This document shows, piece after piece, positions 8,696-17,965 of a stretch of 64,000 nt of DNA. The stretch is taken from positions 1 to 64,000 of the forward strand of contig JACRDA010000071.1 in the NCBI GenBank assembly GCA_016212965.1, read 5' to 3'. The position numbers were made by a program, and so were the translations under genes. This DNA is from Myxococcales bacterium. Its GTDB lineage: Bacteria > Myxococcota_A > Polyangia > Polyangiales > Polyangiaceae. A model generated the notes under the pieces. That model worked only from the letters and a program-made list of their open reading frames with translations, ran no database searches and had not been told where the DNA came from. Position 1 is the stretch's first letter. Each line of letters begins with the position of its first letter.

Positions 8696-10455
8696 GCGTC
8701 GCGCAGAGCCGCGCACGCGACGCGGTGCGCGGTCTACAGGACTGGCTAGCCGAGCATCTGGGCGTCGCCTCGAGCGATCGCCAGGCGACCCTCGAGGCGC
8801 TGCTCGCGCGCGGCGAGAAGGGGCGGGCAGCGTACTGGCTGCAACTCGTGCTCGCGATGGGCATCGCTACCATGGGCCTCGCGCTGAACAGCAGCGCCGT
8901 CGTGATCGGCGCCATGCTGGTCTCGCCACTCATGGGCCCGATCGTCGAGCTCGGCATGGGGCTCGCGATCGGCTGGCCGTTCTTCGTCGTGCGCGCCCTC
9001 ACCCGCACGATCGTGAGCGTGGTCGTCGTCGTGGGGGCGGCCGCCGTCCTCACGCTGATGCTGCCCTTTCGCGAGGTCACCGCGGAGATCGCGGCGCGCA
9101 CCACGCCCACATTGCTCGATCTCGTGATCGCCGGGCTGTGCGCGCTCGCGGCCGCCTTCACGACCATGCGCAGCGGGTCCGACACCGCTGCGGCAGCCGC
9201 GGGCACCGCCGTCGCCATCGCGCTCGTGCCCCCGCTCTGCGCCGTGGGCTTCGGGCTCGGCGCAGGAGCCCGCGAAGTGGCACTCGGCGCCGGTCTGCTC
9301 TTCAGCGCGAACTTGAGCGCCATCGTGCTCGTCGCAACGGCGAGCTTCCTCCTGCTCGGCTACAACCAGGTCGATCGCGCCGCGCTCGAGGCTCTCCGCA
9401 GTGCGCTTCCCGACGCGCGGGGCGCCTCGCACCGCATCGCCCACTGGCTTCGGCCCGCCTTCGCCTCGCGCTTCGGGGCGCTGTTGCGCCTCACCATGCC
9501 CGTGCTCCTCGTCGGCGCCGTGGCATTCCCCCTCGGCCGTGCGCTCCGCGAAGTGCGCTTCCAGATGGACGCGCGTACCGCGGTCGACCGGGTGACGAGC
9601 GGGCTCTCGCCCGAGACGGTGCGCGCGAGCTTCGGTATCGTGGGCCGTGTCGTGAGCGTGCGCCTCGTGGTGCTCGGCAGTGCGCACCACGCCACGGCGG
9701 TGCGCGCCGAGCTCGAGGAGGCCATCCGCGCGCTGCCCGGCGCACGCCCTGCGGTGGTCGTGAGCGCGGTGGCGAGCGTGGACGCGCTGCGCGAACTCGC
9801 CGCGCAGGTCGAGCGCACGGCACCACAACCGCCCGTGCCGACCCCAGCTCCGCCGTTCGCGAGTCCCGCCGCGGCGGACCTGGCCCTCGATGTCGCCGGA
9901 GCGCTCGCGGCACGCTGGCCAGCGGCGGCCGCCGGAGAGCTGCTCGGGACCGACGTTCGACTGCGCGACGCCGGACTCGAGCTTCGGTTGGTGCACCGCG
10001 GCGAGCCCCTCGGACCAGCAGCCGAGGACCTCCTCGGCGCGGCCCTCGAGGAGGAGCTCCGCGTGCCGGTCCGCATCGCAGGGCTCACCCTGCCGACCGA
10101 ACCCATCGAGGCCCCGGCGGAGGAGGGCGCGCGGTGGGCCCCCCTTGCGGCCCTGGCCCTCGAGCGCCTCGCTGCCGTCCCGGGGTGGCGAGCCTGCGCG
10201 GTCGTGCCCGAGACCGGGGACGCGGCGCCGGTCGCGGCGCTCCTGCGCGCGTCGGAGGTGGCGCGCCAGGGGCGGCTCGACCTGCGGCTCGGATCCGCGT
10301 GGTTCCTCGACGTCCGCGCGGAGGCCTGCCCCGCGCCACCGGCACCCTCCGACGCTGCCGGCGGCAACGGCGGAGCCGCAACCGGCGGCGGGGGCGCAGC
10401 CCCGATCGCGCCGGCGGGAGGGACGGCGGCAGCGGCGGGAGGCGCCGGTCCGTGA
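8692..10455 (+). CDS. DUF389 membrane protein with a long C-terminal extension
   Basis: About 587 residues from a GTG at 8692 that overlaps the GH15 stop. The N-terminal half carries several transmembrane helices and the DUF389 signature GAMLVSPLMGPI near residue 75. A cytosolic or periplasmic region follows, with a proline-rich linker (about 370-390), and it ends in a low-complexity Gly/Ala tail. DUF389 has no firm function; members are widespread in bacteria, cyanobacteria and myxobacteria. Convergent with the antiporter genes. Boundaries are confident, function unknown. Confidence 0.75.
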   Translation: MSVAQSRARDAVRGLQDWLAEHLGVASSDRQATLEALLARGEKGRAAYWLQLVLAMGIATMGLALNSSAVVIGAMLVSPLMGPIVELGMGLAIGWPFFVVRALTRTIVSVVVVVGAAAVLTLMLPFREVTAEIAARTTPTLLDLVIAGLCALAAAFTTMRSGSDTAAAAAGTAVAIALVPPLCAVGFGLGAGAREVALGAGLLFSANLSAIVLVATASFLLLGYNQVDRAALEALRSALPDARGASHRIAHWLRPAFASRFGALLRLTMPVLLVGAVAFPLGRALREVRFQMDARTAVDRVTSGLSPETVRASFGIVGRVVSVRLVVLGSAHHATAVRAELEEAIRALPGARPAVVVSAVASVDALRELAAQVERTAPQPPVPTPAPPFASPAAADLALDVAGALAARWPAAAAGELLGTDVRLRDAGLELRLVHRGEPLGPAAEDLLGAALEEELRVPVRIAGLTLPTEPIEAPAEEGARWAPLAALALERLAAVPGWRACAVVPETGDAAPVAALLRASEVARQGRLDLRLGSAWFLDVRAEACPAPPAPSDAAGGNGGAATGGGGAAPIAPAGGTAAAAGGAGP

Positions 10456-10482
10456 CGCTGCCGCCAGCACGCGCTGCGCCGC

Positions 10483-10842
10483 TCACGCTGTCCCGCCCCG
10501 GCGGCTCGCGCCCGCCTCGGGTGTCGCCAGGAAGCTCCGCACGGCCTCCTGGTCCGCGGCGTCCCCGGGCTCGCGCGTGAGCGCCACTTCGACGACGTCC
10601 CCGGGCGCGAGCTGCAGGTCGTCATCGACGACGACAACCGCCTGCGACCGGCGCACGAGCAGGGGCAACACCCTGCCGCGCGAGGCTCGCGGGAAGGCGT
10701 CCGCCGCGAGAACCTGCCGGGTGACGGTCCAGCGCTCCACGCGAGCGTCGTCGTCGGCGAAGAGCTGCAGCCAGGTGCCGAGGTTCTGCTCCCCGCCGAA
10801 GATCACCTTGTAGCCCTGCCGGCGGGCCATCTTCTCCGTCAC
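10483..10842 (-). CDS. C-terminal regulatory piece of the cation/proton antiporter, in the -1 frame
   Basis: A 119-residue frame beginning at GTG 10842 (VTEKMARRQGYKVIFGG) that overlaps the antiporter stop (GTGA). It continues without a break where the NAD-binding (RCK/TrkA-N-like) domain of the upstream gene stops. It ends in a basic and acidic segment (VVVVDDDLQLAPGDVVEVAL) typical of the TrkA-C side of such antiporters. The junction is a run of seven G. Either the two frames are joined by -1 slippage, or the gene is broken by a one-base error or mutation, or it is a true separate subunit made by coupling. An internal ATG at 10830 is an alternative start. Confidence 0.6.
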   Translation of the reverse strand: MTEKMARRQGYKVIFGGEQNLGTWLQLFADDDARVERWTVTRQVLAADAFPRASRGRVLPLLVRRSQAVVVVDDDLQLAPGDVVEVALTREPGDAADQEAVRSFLATPEAGASRRGGTA

Positions 10843-12359
10843 CCCCCCTCGCGCTCGTCGAGCGCGACGTGCAGCGTCGGGCCGCGAAAGTCGTCCTTGA
10901 GGCGCCGCGCGAAGAGGCAATTGACGCTCTCGGTCGGCGTGAGGCCGATGCAGTGGGCGCGCTGGGCGGCCTGAGCTTCGCCGAGCACGTCGGGGTCTAG
11001 GCCGTTGGCGCAGAAGGCATCGAGGCCGGCGGCCCGTGCCCGCTCGCATGCATCGCCGTTCGTGTCGATGACCGCCACCTGCTCGCCGGCGTCGCGCAGC
11101 GAAGTCGCCAGGTGCCGTGCGAGCGCGTTCGCGCCGAGCACCAGGTAGCCCGCTCGAGGCTCGCGCAGCACGCGCAGGAGGCGCCCCACGAGCCGGCCGC
11201 TCAGCCCCTGCAGGGTGACCGTGATGGCGATGACGAGGAAGACGAGCGCCTCGAGCTGCGGGCCACCCTCGACCCCGGCGTCGTGGAGGTCCACGGCGAA
11301 CACCGAGGCCACCGCGGCCGCGACGATGCCGCGCGGCGCCACCCAGGCCATGAACAGGCGCTCGCGAACCGTGAGGTCGGTCCGCCACGCGCTGAGCGCG
11401 ACGTTCAGGGGTCGCACGACGAAGATGAGGATCGCGACCACGCCGAGGCCCGGCCAGCCGAGCGCGAGCACGTGGCTCATCCGCACGGCGGCCGCGAGCA
11501 GGATGAACAGCGTGCCGATGAAGAGCACGCTGAGCTGCTCCTTGAAGCTCGCCAGATCGGCGAGCTCGCGGCTCTGCACGTTGCCGACGACCAGACCGGC
11601 AACGATCGCCGCGGCGATCCCGCTCTCGGCCGCCAGTGCGCTGCTCAGCTGGTAGGCGCCCACCGCCGTTCCAAAGGCGAGCACGTTGGTGAGCCCCTCC
11701 GGCACGAGCCGGCGCGTGAGCGCCAACGCGAGCCCGGCGCCGCACGCGAGCCCCACCAGAGCGCCGACGCCGAGCCGGCCGAGCGAGCCTCCCACGGCGG
11801 TGCCGACCAGCCCGTGGGACGGTTCGACGACCACCTCGAGCGCCACGATCGCAATCGTGGCGCCAATCGCGTCGATGAAGACGCCCTCCGCCTCCAGGAT
11901 GGTCGCCAGGCGGGCCTTGGCGCCGATGCGCCGCATGAGCGGAGCAATGACCGTGGGCCCGGTCACGATGACGAGCGTCCCGAAGAGGATGGAGAGCGTC
12001 CAGGTCCACGCCATCACGAGGCGCGCCGCCAGCATGGCGCCTGCCGCCGTCACCACCGCGCCGACGGTGACGAGCCGACGGATGACGAGCGCCTGGGCGC
12101 GGAGCACCTTGAGCTTCAGGTTCAGGCCGCCCTCGAAGAGAATCACGGCAACCGCAAAGCCGATGAGCGCCGGCCTGGCCGCCCCGAGGGACTGAGGTCG
12201 GATGACGTTCGCCGCATCGGGTCCGAGCAAAACGCCCGCCGCCAGCAGCACCACGATGCCGGGGACGCCGGCGTGCCGTGCCCCGATTTGCGCCACGACA
12301 CCGACGAGCATGGCGAGCGCGAGGCACAGCTCGGGACGCTCGAAGATCGTGCCACTCAC
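10839..12359 (-). CDS. CPA-type sodium(potassium)/proton antiporter with C-terminal RCK/TrkA-N domain
   Basis: About 506 residues from GTG 12359, chosen because a strong GGAGG lies 4 bases upstream; an upstream open frame reaches 12392. Roughly 12 transmembrane helices cover residues 10-400, including VTGPTVIAPLMRRIG, EAEGVFIDAIGAT and ESGIAAAIVAGLVVGN, the conserved exchanger blocks. The last 100 residues hold a Rossmann-like RCK domain (YLVLGANALARHLA). It would exchange cations for protons at the inner membrane. The frame ends at GAG GGG GGG TGA just before the -1 frame resumes the expected C-terminus. Downstream of a ClC gene, so a pH/ion homeostasis operon is likely. Confidence 0.85.
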   Translation of the reverse strand: MSGTIFERPELCLALAMLVGVVAQIGARHAGVPGIVVLLAAGVLLGPDAANVIRPQSLGAARPALIGFAVAVILFEGGLNLKLKVLRAQALVIRRLVTVGAVVTAAGAMLAARLVMAWTWTLSILFGTLVIVTGPTVIAPLMRRIGAKARLATILEAEGVFIDAIGATIAIVALEVVVEPSHGLVGTAVGGSLGRLGVGALVGLACGAGLALALTRRLVPEGLTNVLAFGTAVGAYQLSSALAAESGIAAAIVAGLVVGNVQSRELADLASFKEQLSVLFIGTLFILLAAAVRMSHVLALGWPGLGVVAILIFVVRPLNVALSAWRTDLTVRERLFMAWVAPRGIVAAAVASVFAVDLHDAGVEGGPQLEALVFLVIAITVTLQGLSGRLVGRLLRVLREPRAGYLVLGANALARHLATSLRDAGEQVAVIDTNGDACERARAAGLDAFCANGLDPDVLGEAQAAQRAHCIGLTPTESVNCLFARRLKDDFRGPTLHVALDEREGG

Positions 12360-12428
12360 GCCCCCTCCATCGCATGGGCGCGCCCCGCCCACCAGGTGCT
12401 CGCAAGCCAGCGGCCTCCCGCCGGGCGC

Positions 12429-12629
12429 CTATGGCGCGATCAGCGCGTACCCGAAGGCCACGCACTGGATCACCGCGAATCCGACGAGCCCCACGGGCAG
12501 GAACTGGAAAAAGCCGAAGCGCACGGGCCGGTCCTGCACTACGAGCGGGTGAAGCTCCGCGTGCCGCTCATCGCCACGAGGTCCATCTCGTCCGCGAGCG
12601 CTCGAGGCGCCGGTGCGGCTCGAGCTCAT
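12429..12629 (-). CDS. Small putative membrane protein, unknown
   Basis: A 66-residue frame whose ATG overlaps the ClC stop (ATGA), which argues for coupled translation. The first half is basic and polar; the last 30 residues form one likely transmembrane helix (FFQFLPVGLVGFAVIQCVAF). I recognise no family. It sits between the ClC and antiporter genes and could be a small accessory subunit, or an eroded remnant of a larger membrane protein that kept only its last helix. Codon use is GC-rich as in its neighbours. Low confidence. Confidence 0.4.
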   Translation of the reverse strand: MSSSRTGASSARGRDGPRGDERHAELHPLVVQDRPVRFGFFQFLPVGLVGFAVIQCVAFGYALIAP

Positions 12630-14563
12630 TGCTGACCGGCCTTTCGGTCTGCTGCCTCGAGCGACGGCGCCGATCCGGGAGCTTCCGCGCGGTCGATCGC
12701 CGTGAGGTAGATCTGCGCGATCTGTGCCTCGTCGAGGAAGCCCACGACTCTACCGCCGTCGATCACGGGCAACTGGCGCAGGTCCCGTGACACGAAGAGC
12801 TGGGCGGCGCGGCGCAGGTCGTCGCCGGGGCCGAGGTCACCGGCCGCGCGCATCGCGTCGGCGGCCAGCGCCCAACTGATCGCTTCCCCGCCGAGCGCCA
12901 GCGAGCGCAGGGCCTCGGCCGACACGAGGCCGACGATGCCGCCCCCGTCCTCGACCACCGGGAACACCTCCTGCCAGTCGGCGTCCTCGACGTACCGCAG
13001 CATCTCGACAGCAGGCGTCTTGGGACGAAACGACACCCAGGAGCCGTCGGCGCGCATCAGCTGGTCGACGTGCATGCCGCGGAGTGCGTCGGCCAGAGCC
13101 GCGTCGCGGTGGACTGGCGAGTCCTGCACCGTCGGGACCTGGGCCTCGTAGAGGGAGCTCTTGCGCAGCGCGATGAACGCGATGCCCCCGCTCAGCATGA
13201 GCGGGACAAGGAGGTCGTAGTTCCCGGCGAGCTCGCACACGAGCACCAGCGCGCTCAGTGGGACGTGGGCGATGCCACCATAGAAGGTGCCCATGCCGAC
13301 GAGCGCGAAGGCTGCCGGATCGATCGCCACCCCCGGGAACACCGACTTGGCGGCATGGCCGAAGGCGCCACCGAGCACGGCGCCGATCGCGAGGGACGGC
13401 GCGAAGTCGCCGGCGCTGCCACCCGAGCCGATCGTGAGAGACGAGGTCACCATCTTGCCGAGGGCGAGCACGAGCAGCATGCCAGCCGCGCCGATGCCGG
13501 TCGGCAGCCAGTCGGTGCCCGAGACCACGGCCTGCACGGCTCCGTAGCCGCCGCCGAGCAAGCCCAGGCCCTGCCCCGCGCCGCCGACATGAGGGGCTGC
13601 CAGCGCCAGCACGCCGACGGCTACCGCCCCAAGCATGAGGCCACCGAGCCCGGGGCGAAGCCACTCGGGCCCGGGCAAGCGCGAGAACCCGCCTCGCATC
13701 GCTCGAAAGATCTTCACGAACAAGGCGCCGGCCGCCGCGAGCAGCAGCGCCTGCAAGGCAAACAGCGGCAAGAGCGCAGGCACGAACTTGAAACGGACGT
13801 CGACCGCGATGAGCGTGCTCTCGCCGTAGAGCGAGGTGACGACGGAGTAGGCGATGACCGAGGCAAGCACGCTCGGCACGAGCGCGTCCGACTCGAAGCC
13901 GTCGCGGTACAGGATCTCGACCGCAAGCAGGGCCGCGCCGAGCGGTGTGCGGAACACGGCCGAGATACCCGCCGCCGTCCCCGCCACGAGCAGGATCCTG
14001 CGTTCGCGCGCGCTGACGTGGAGCAGCCGGGCGACGAGCGAGCCGAGCGCGCCGCCGATGAGAATCGTCGGGCCCTCGCGCCCACCCGACCCTCCGGTCG
14101 CGAGCGTGAGGGTCGAGGCGATTGCCTTCACTCCGATGACGCGCGCCCGGAGCGAGCCGCGGTGCTCGTGAAAGGCCTCGATGGTCGTGTCTGCGCCGCC
14201 CCCCTTGGCCTCCCGCGCGAGCCGGGTGACGAGCCCACATCCCACACCTCCGAGTGCGGGCAGCAGGACGAGCAACCAGGGACGGTATGGCCCCGGATCG
14301 CCGAGAAAGTCCGCGAAGGTCTCGCCGTGGGCGCGCAGCGGTTGGTAGCCGCAGAGCTTCTCGAGCAGCACGCGCTGCAGGAGCTCGATGCCCCCGAAGA
14401 ACAGAGCGCCCACGATCCCGGCCGCCACTCCGACGAGGGCTGCGTGCAGGAGCGTGCGGCCCACGATGCGCAGGTCGAGCGGCGCGGACTCGGCGAGGGC
14501 GTTCGCAAGCACCCGGGAATCGCGCCGCCACCACGCGCGGAGGCGCGCGAGGCGTCTCAACAT
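12626..14563 (-). CDS. ClC-family chloride channel/transporter with two CBS domains
   Basis: About 645 residues from ATG 14563; a TTG 36 bp upstream is a weaker start. The ClC core (about 35-430) shows the gating motif GSGGREGP, with the gate Glu present, and GSGGSAGDFAP for the second anion-coordinating loop. Two CBS domains follow (about 495-640). At the position of the internal proton Glu of E. coli ClC (IIEEM), this protein reads AVEIL, so that Glu is replaced by Ile, as in many channel-type ClCs. Passive chloride flow rather than H+/Cl- exchange is therefore possible. It heads a unit with the small ORF and the antiporter. Confidence 0.87.
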   Translation of the reverse strand: MLRRLARLRAWWRRDSRVLANALAESAPLDLRIVGRTLLHAALVGVAAGIVGALFFGGIELLQRVLLEKLCGYQPLRAHGETFADFLGDPGPYRPWLLVLLPALGGVGCGLVTRLAREAKGGGADTTIEAFHEHRGSLRARVIGVKAIASTLTLATGGSGGREGPTILIGGALGSLVARLLHVSARERRILLVAGTAAGISAVFRTPLGAALLAVEILYRDGFESDALVPSVLASVIAYSVVTSLYGESTLIAVDVRFKFVPALLPLFALQALLLAAAGALFVKIFRAMRGGFSRLPGPEWLRPGLGGLMLGAVAVGVLALAAPHVGGAGQGLGLLGGGYGAVQAVVSGTDWLPTGIGAAGMLLVLALGKMVTSSLTIGSGGSAGDFAPSLAIGAVLGGAFGHAAKSVFPGVAIDPAAFALVGMGTFYGGIAHVPLSALVLVCELAGNYDLLVPLMLSGGIAFIALRKSSLYEAQVPTVQDSPVHRDAALADALRGMHVDQLMRADGSWVSFRPKTPAVEMLRYVEDADWQEVFPVVEDGGGIVGLVSAEALRSLALGGEAISWALAADAMRAAGDLGPGDDLRRAAQLFVSRDLRQLPVIDGGRVVGFLDEAQIAQIYLTAIDRAEAPGSAPSLEAADRKAGQQ

Positions 14564-14727
14564 GCGCGCATGCTGGCACGGTCCCTCGCGCGAAGCCAAG
14601 GCGAGGCCGGCACGGCGTCCGCGCGCGCGAGCTGTCGCGATGATCCCCCGGCACCAGGGTCATGGTGGGCGCCGGTGCGGCAAGCTTCCCGGACTCGCAA
14701 CGCCATCAGCCGACGACCGCGCGCGCC

Positions 14728-16182
14728 TCAGCAGAACCACCGCCCGAGCTGGAGCGCGACGCGTCCGCTCGTGGCGGTCAGGAACTGCTCCACGGCCACG
14801 TCGGACGCGAGCTGCTGCAACGGCGTCGACCAGGTCGGATACGCGTGGATGGTGGCGGCCAGATCGCGGATCCGGAGTCCGTGTTGCAGGGCGAGGGCGA
14901 TCTCGCCGATGAGCTCACCTGCGTGCGCGGCTACTATGCTCGCGCCGAGAAGCCGGCCGTCGCGCCGGGCCACGAGCTTGATGAAGCCCGCGACCTCGCC
15001 CTCGCACACGGCGCGATCGGCGCGCGCCATCTCGAACCGGTGGATGACGACGTCGTCATCGAAGCGCGCCTTGGCTTCCGTCTCGCCGAGGCCGACGTGC
15101 GCGACCTCGGGGTCGAGGAAGGTCACCCTGGGCACGACGTCGCTGGTGCCGCGAGCGTTGCCGGGCAGGAGCGCATTGCGCACTGCCTGGAAGCACTGCC
15201 AGCCCGCGAAGTGGGTAAACTGAGGGCCACCCGTGACGTCGCCCGCCGCGAGGATGTGAGACACGTTCGTCCTCAGGTTGGCGTCGACCGGGATGCCCTT
15301 GGCGCTGTGGATGACACCGGCACGCTCGAGGTCGAGGCCTCCGATGTTCGGCTTGCGACCAGTCGCCACGAGCAGGAGGTCGCCGCGCGCCGAGCCCGCG
15401 GTGGTGTCGATGACCGTCTCGTCGCCTTCGCGCCTGGCGGCGGTTGCCCGGCCCCGCACGAGCGAGATGCCCTCCGTCGCAAGGATCGCCTCGACCACCG
15501 CGCGCGCGTCGTCCTCCTCGCGCGGCAGGATCTGCTCGCCGACCACCGTCACCGCCGCGCCGAGGCGCCGGTAGGCCTGCGCCATCTCGAGCCCGATGGG
15601 ACCGCCACCGAGGACCACGAGGTGCCGCGGCAACCGGTCGTTGTCGAAGAGCTGCTCGTAGGTGACGTAGGGAACGTCCCCAAGGCCGGGGACGGGAGGA
15701 AGCGCCGGACGCGCACCGGTGCAGACGATGAAGTATCGACCGCGGATCAGGCGCTCGCCGGCCTGGACCGTGTGCGAGTCGACGAAGCGCGCCTCCGCCT
15801 CGACGACGTCGATGCCGAGGCGCGCGAGGGCGCCCGGGCTCTCGTGGCGGTACACGTCGTCGATCGCGCCGCGCACGTAGGCGCGGACCCGGCGCATGTC
15901 GACCTCAGGCGGAGCGGCATGGACGCCGTAGTGCGCTGCATTCCGCACGGCGTGTGCGACCTTCGCGGCCTTCAGCAGGGCCTTGCTCGGCACGCACCCG
16001 GTCCAGGTGCAGTCGCCGCCGATGCGGTGCCTCTCGACGAGCGCGACTCGGGCACCAATCTTGCGAGCAAACGCCGCGCCGGTGAGCCCCGCCGAGCCTG
16101 CGCCGATGACGACGAGATCGTACGGTTCGGTGGCTGCCTGCGCCTCGGCGTTCGCATGCGGGCGCTCCTCTCCGGTCCCCAT
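14728..16182 (-). CDS. FAD-dependent pyridine nucleotide-disulfide oxidoreductase (MerA/lipoamide dehydrogenase-like)
   Basis: About 484 residues from ATG 16182; a TTG 18 bp upstream is less likely. FAD-binding GAGSAG is near residue 26, the redox-active disulfide is in GGDCTWTGCVPSKAL (C-x4-C), the NAD(P)-binding fold is at VVLGGGPIGLE, and the second FAD block is ILAAGDVTGG. The C-terminal HAYPTWSTP carries the catalytic-base His region. It lacks the C-terminal Cys pair of true mercuric reductase, so it is probably not MerA. It lies 1 bp after the GTPase/methyltransferase gene, third in that operon, and may supply dithiol reducing power to it. Confidence 0.82.
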   Translation of the reverse strand: MGTGEERPHANAEAQAATEPYDLVVIGAGSAGLTGAAFARKIGARVALVERHRIGGDCTWTGCVPSKALLKAAKVAHAVRNAAHYGVHAAPPEVDMRRVRAYVRGAIDDVYRHESPGALARLGIDVVEAEARFVDSHTVQAGERLIRGRYFIVCTGARPALPPVPGLGDVPYVTYEQLFDNDRLPRHLVVLGGGPIGLEMAQAYRRLGAAVTVVGEQILPREEDDARAVVEAILATEGISLVRGRATAARREGDETVIDTTAGSARGDLLLVATGRKPNIGGLDLERAGVIHSAKGIPVDANLRTNVSHILAAGDVTGGPQFTHFAGWQCFQAVRNALLPGNARGTSDVVPRVTFLDPEVAHVGLGETEAKARFDDDVVIHRFEMARADRAVCEGEVAGFIKLVARRDGRLLGASIVAAHAGELIGEIALALQHGLRIRDLAATIHAYPTWSTPLQQLASDVAVEQFLTATSGRVALQLGRWFC

Positions 16183-16183
16183 C

Positions 16184-17965
16184 TCACGGCCTTTCTGCAA
16201 CGATCGCGGTGTAGCGCACCACGCCCGAATCGACGGCGCGCTCCGCCTCCTTCAGCGTCGCCCGGGCCGCGCGAATGTCGAAGGGCGCTGTCGCCGGCCG
16301 CTCCGCGCTCGCCGCGGCGAAGGCGGCACCGACGAGGTTGCGCTTGATGCGGCGCAGGAGCTCGCGCAGGCCGTCCGAAGCGTCCCAGCGCTCGACCACC
16401 CGGAATCCCCCGTCGCGGAGCGCCTGCGCGTAGGCCTCGCCCGTCATCGCGCGCGCGAGGCACGTACCCGTGTGGACCCAGTCTCGCAAGGTCTCGGGGA
16501 TCGCGCCCTCGATCGCCATGTCGGAGAGCGCGAGGCGCCCGCCCGGCCTGAGGACGCGGCGCATCTCGCGGAGGGCGAGCGGCTGGTCGAAGAACGTCGA
16601 GAGCGCGCACTCGCAGAGGACCGCATCGAACGCGCCAGCCTCCGCCTCGCTCGCATGAGCGTCCCCGCGGCGCAGCTCGAGCCGTTCGTCGCTCTGCCCG
16701 CGCGCGCGCGCGTCGAGCCCGAAGCCCCGAACGCCGAAGCGCTCGACCACGCTGCGCAGGCTCGTCCCCTTGCCGCACGCGACGTCGAGGACGCGGTGAC
16801 CGGCGGCGAGGCCGAGCTTGTCGGCGAGGGCGAGCGTGAGCTCGACGCCCCCCGGGTGCCAGGAGTCGCCGAGCAGGGCGCGCACGTCGTCCCGGTCGTA
16901 GAAGGCGGCGCAGCACGAGGCATCGTCGCCCGAGCCGCAGCGGAAGGCGTAGCGATGCCGCGGCGTCGGCCGCGAAGGCTCGAAGGCTTCGACCTTGCTC
17001 CAGGCGACGGACGCTGGAGCTGCGGCCTCGGCGAGCGCGCGTTCGAGACGCCCGAGCAAGACCTTCGGCGGCAGCGCCACGCGCGCATTGACGAGCCAGC
17101 GCGCCTCGCGCACCGGCTCCGAGGAGCTACCGGGCTCGAGCCTCGGTGCCTCGCGGGCGCGCACGACCGCCGCTCGCCCTCCGCCCGGCTCGAGGCTCGT
17201 CAGCTTGAGATGCGCGATCGGCGTGTCTGCCATCGCATCGCACGCTCTTCGCATCAGGTCGGCGGCGTCGAACGGCTCCTCGCCCCGGATCACGACCTCG
17301 GCGTTGCACCAGCCGAGCAGGGCCTCCGCGGCCGCGTAGCGGTCGTAGTCGATCGCGAGCGGCGCCGCGGGTCGCTCGGGCCGGGCGGCGAGCCAGTCGT
17401 CGATGCCCTGACCCGTGACGCCAGATACCCGCACCCATGTCGCGTGCGGGGCGATGCCGTGCACCGCGTCGCGCACGTCCGGGAGATCGAGGTCGGCGCG
17501 GCTCGCGAGCACGACGTCGGCCTCCTCGATCTGCTTGCGGAAGAGGTACGCCACGTCGGCGGGAAGGCGTCCAGAGAGCGCCTCCCCGACGCGCGCCGGG
17601 TCGACCACGACCGCGAGCGGCGCGAGTTCGAAGAGCTCCGGCTGGCGATCGGCGAGAGGAGCGAGCACCGTCGCGACGAGGTCGGTGCAGCTGCCGACTG
17701 CTTCGGCGATGACCACCGTGGCGCCGCTCGCCGCCGCCGCACGGAGGGCGCTCTCGAGCTCGTCGTAGCGACAGCAGAAGCAACCGCCGACGATTTCCCG
17801 CACCTCGGCATCGGCGCGACAGTCGGCCGAGTCGACGAGGGAGCGCCCTTGGTCGTTCGTGACGATGACGACGCGCTCACCGCGCTGCGTCAGCTCGCGC
17901 GCAAGCGCGCGTGCGAGCGTGGTCTTGCCCGCGCCGAGAAACCCGCCGAGGACGTGGACGCGCAT
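16184..17965 (-). CDS. Fusion protein: G3E (CobW-like) GTPase + ArsM-like SAM methyltransferase
   Basis: About 593 residues. The N-terminal half is a G3E GTPase: Walker A GGFLGAGKTT (about 7-16), the metal-binding GGCFCC (about 60-65), and a CobW C-terminal domain to about 335. The usual NKxD base-recognition motif appears as SRAD. The C-terminal half (about 350-593) is a class I methyltransferase with VLDVACGKGTS. Its cysteines in LCECALSTF and HTGTCLARAM align by eye with the two active-site cysteines of arsenite methyltransferase ArsM. G3E GTPases deliver metals to enzymes, so a self-loading metalloid methyltransferase is an attractive but unproven idea. Start ATG 17965 overlaps the radical SAM stop (TGATG). 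Confidence 0.78.
   Translation of the reverse strand: MRVHVLGGFLGAGKTTLARALARELTQRGERVVIVTNDQGRSLVDSADCRADAEVREIVGGCFCCRYDELESALRAAAASGATVVIAEAVGSCTDLVATVLAPLADRQPELFELAPLAVVVDPARVGEALSGRLPADVAYLFRKQIEEADVVLASRADLDLPDVRDAVHGIAPHATWVRVSGVTGQGIDDWLAARPERPAAPLAIDYDRYAAAEALLGWCNAEVVIRGEEPFDAADLMRRACDAMADTPIAHLKLTSLEPGGGRAAVVRAREAPRLEPGSSSEPVREARWLVNARVALPPKVLLGRLERALAEAAAPASVAWSKVEAFEPSRPTPRHRYAFRCGSGDDASCCAAFYDRDDVRALLGDSWHPGGVELTLALADKLGLAAGHRVLDVACGKGTSLRSVVERFGVRGFGLDARARGQSDERLELRRGDAHASEAEAGAFDAVLCECALSTFFDQPLALREMRRVLRPGGRLALSDMAIEGAIPETLRDWVHTGTCLARAMTGEAYAQALRDGGFRVVERWDASDGLRELLRRIKRNLVGAAFAAASAERPATAPFDIRAARATLKEAERAVDSGVVRYTAIVAERP

Noticed and set aside
14728-16182. Mercuric reductase as the identity of the flavoprotein at 14728
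   Set aside because: It has the redox C-x4-C but lacks the C-terminal Cys pair that the merA gene at 41879 has, and it sits in a different operon.
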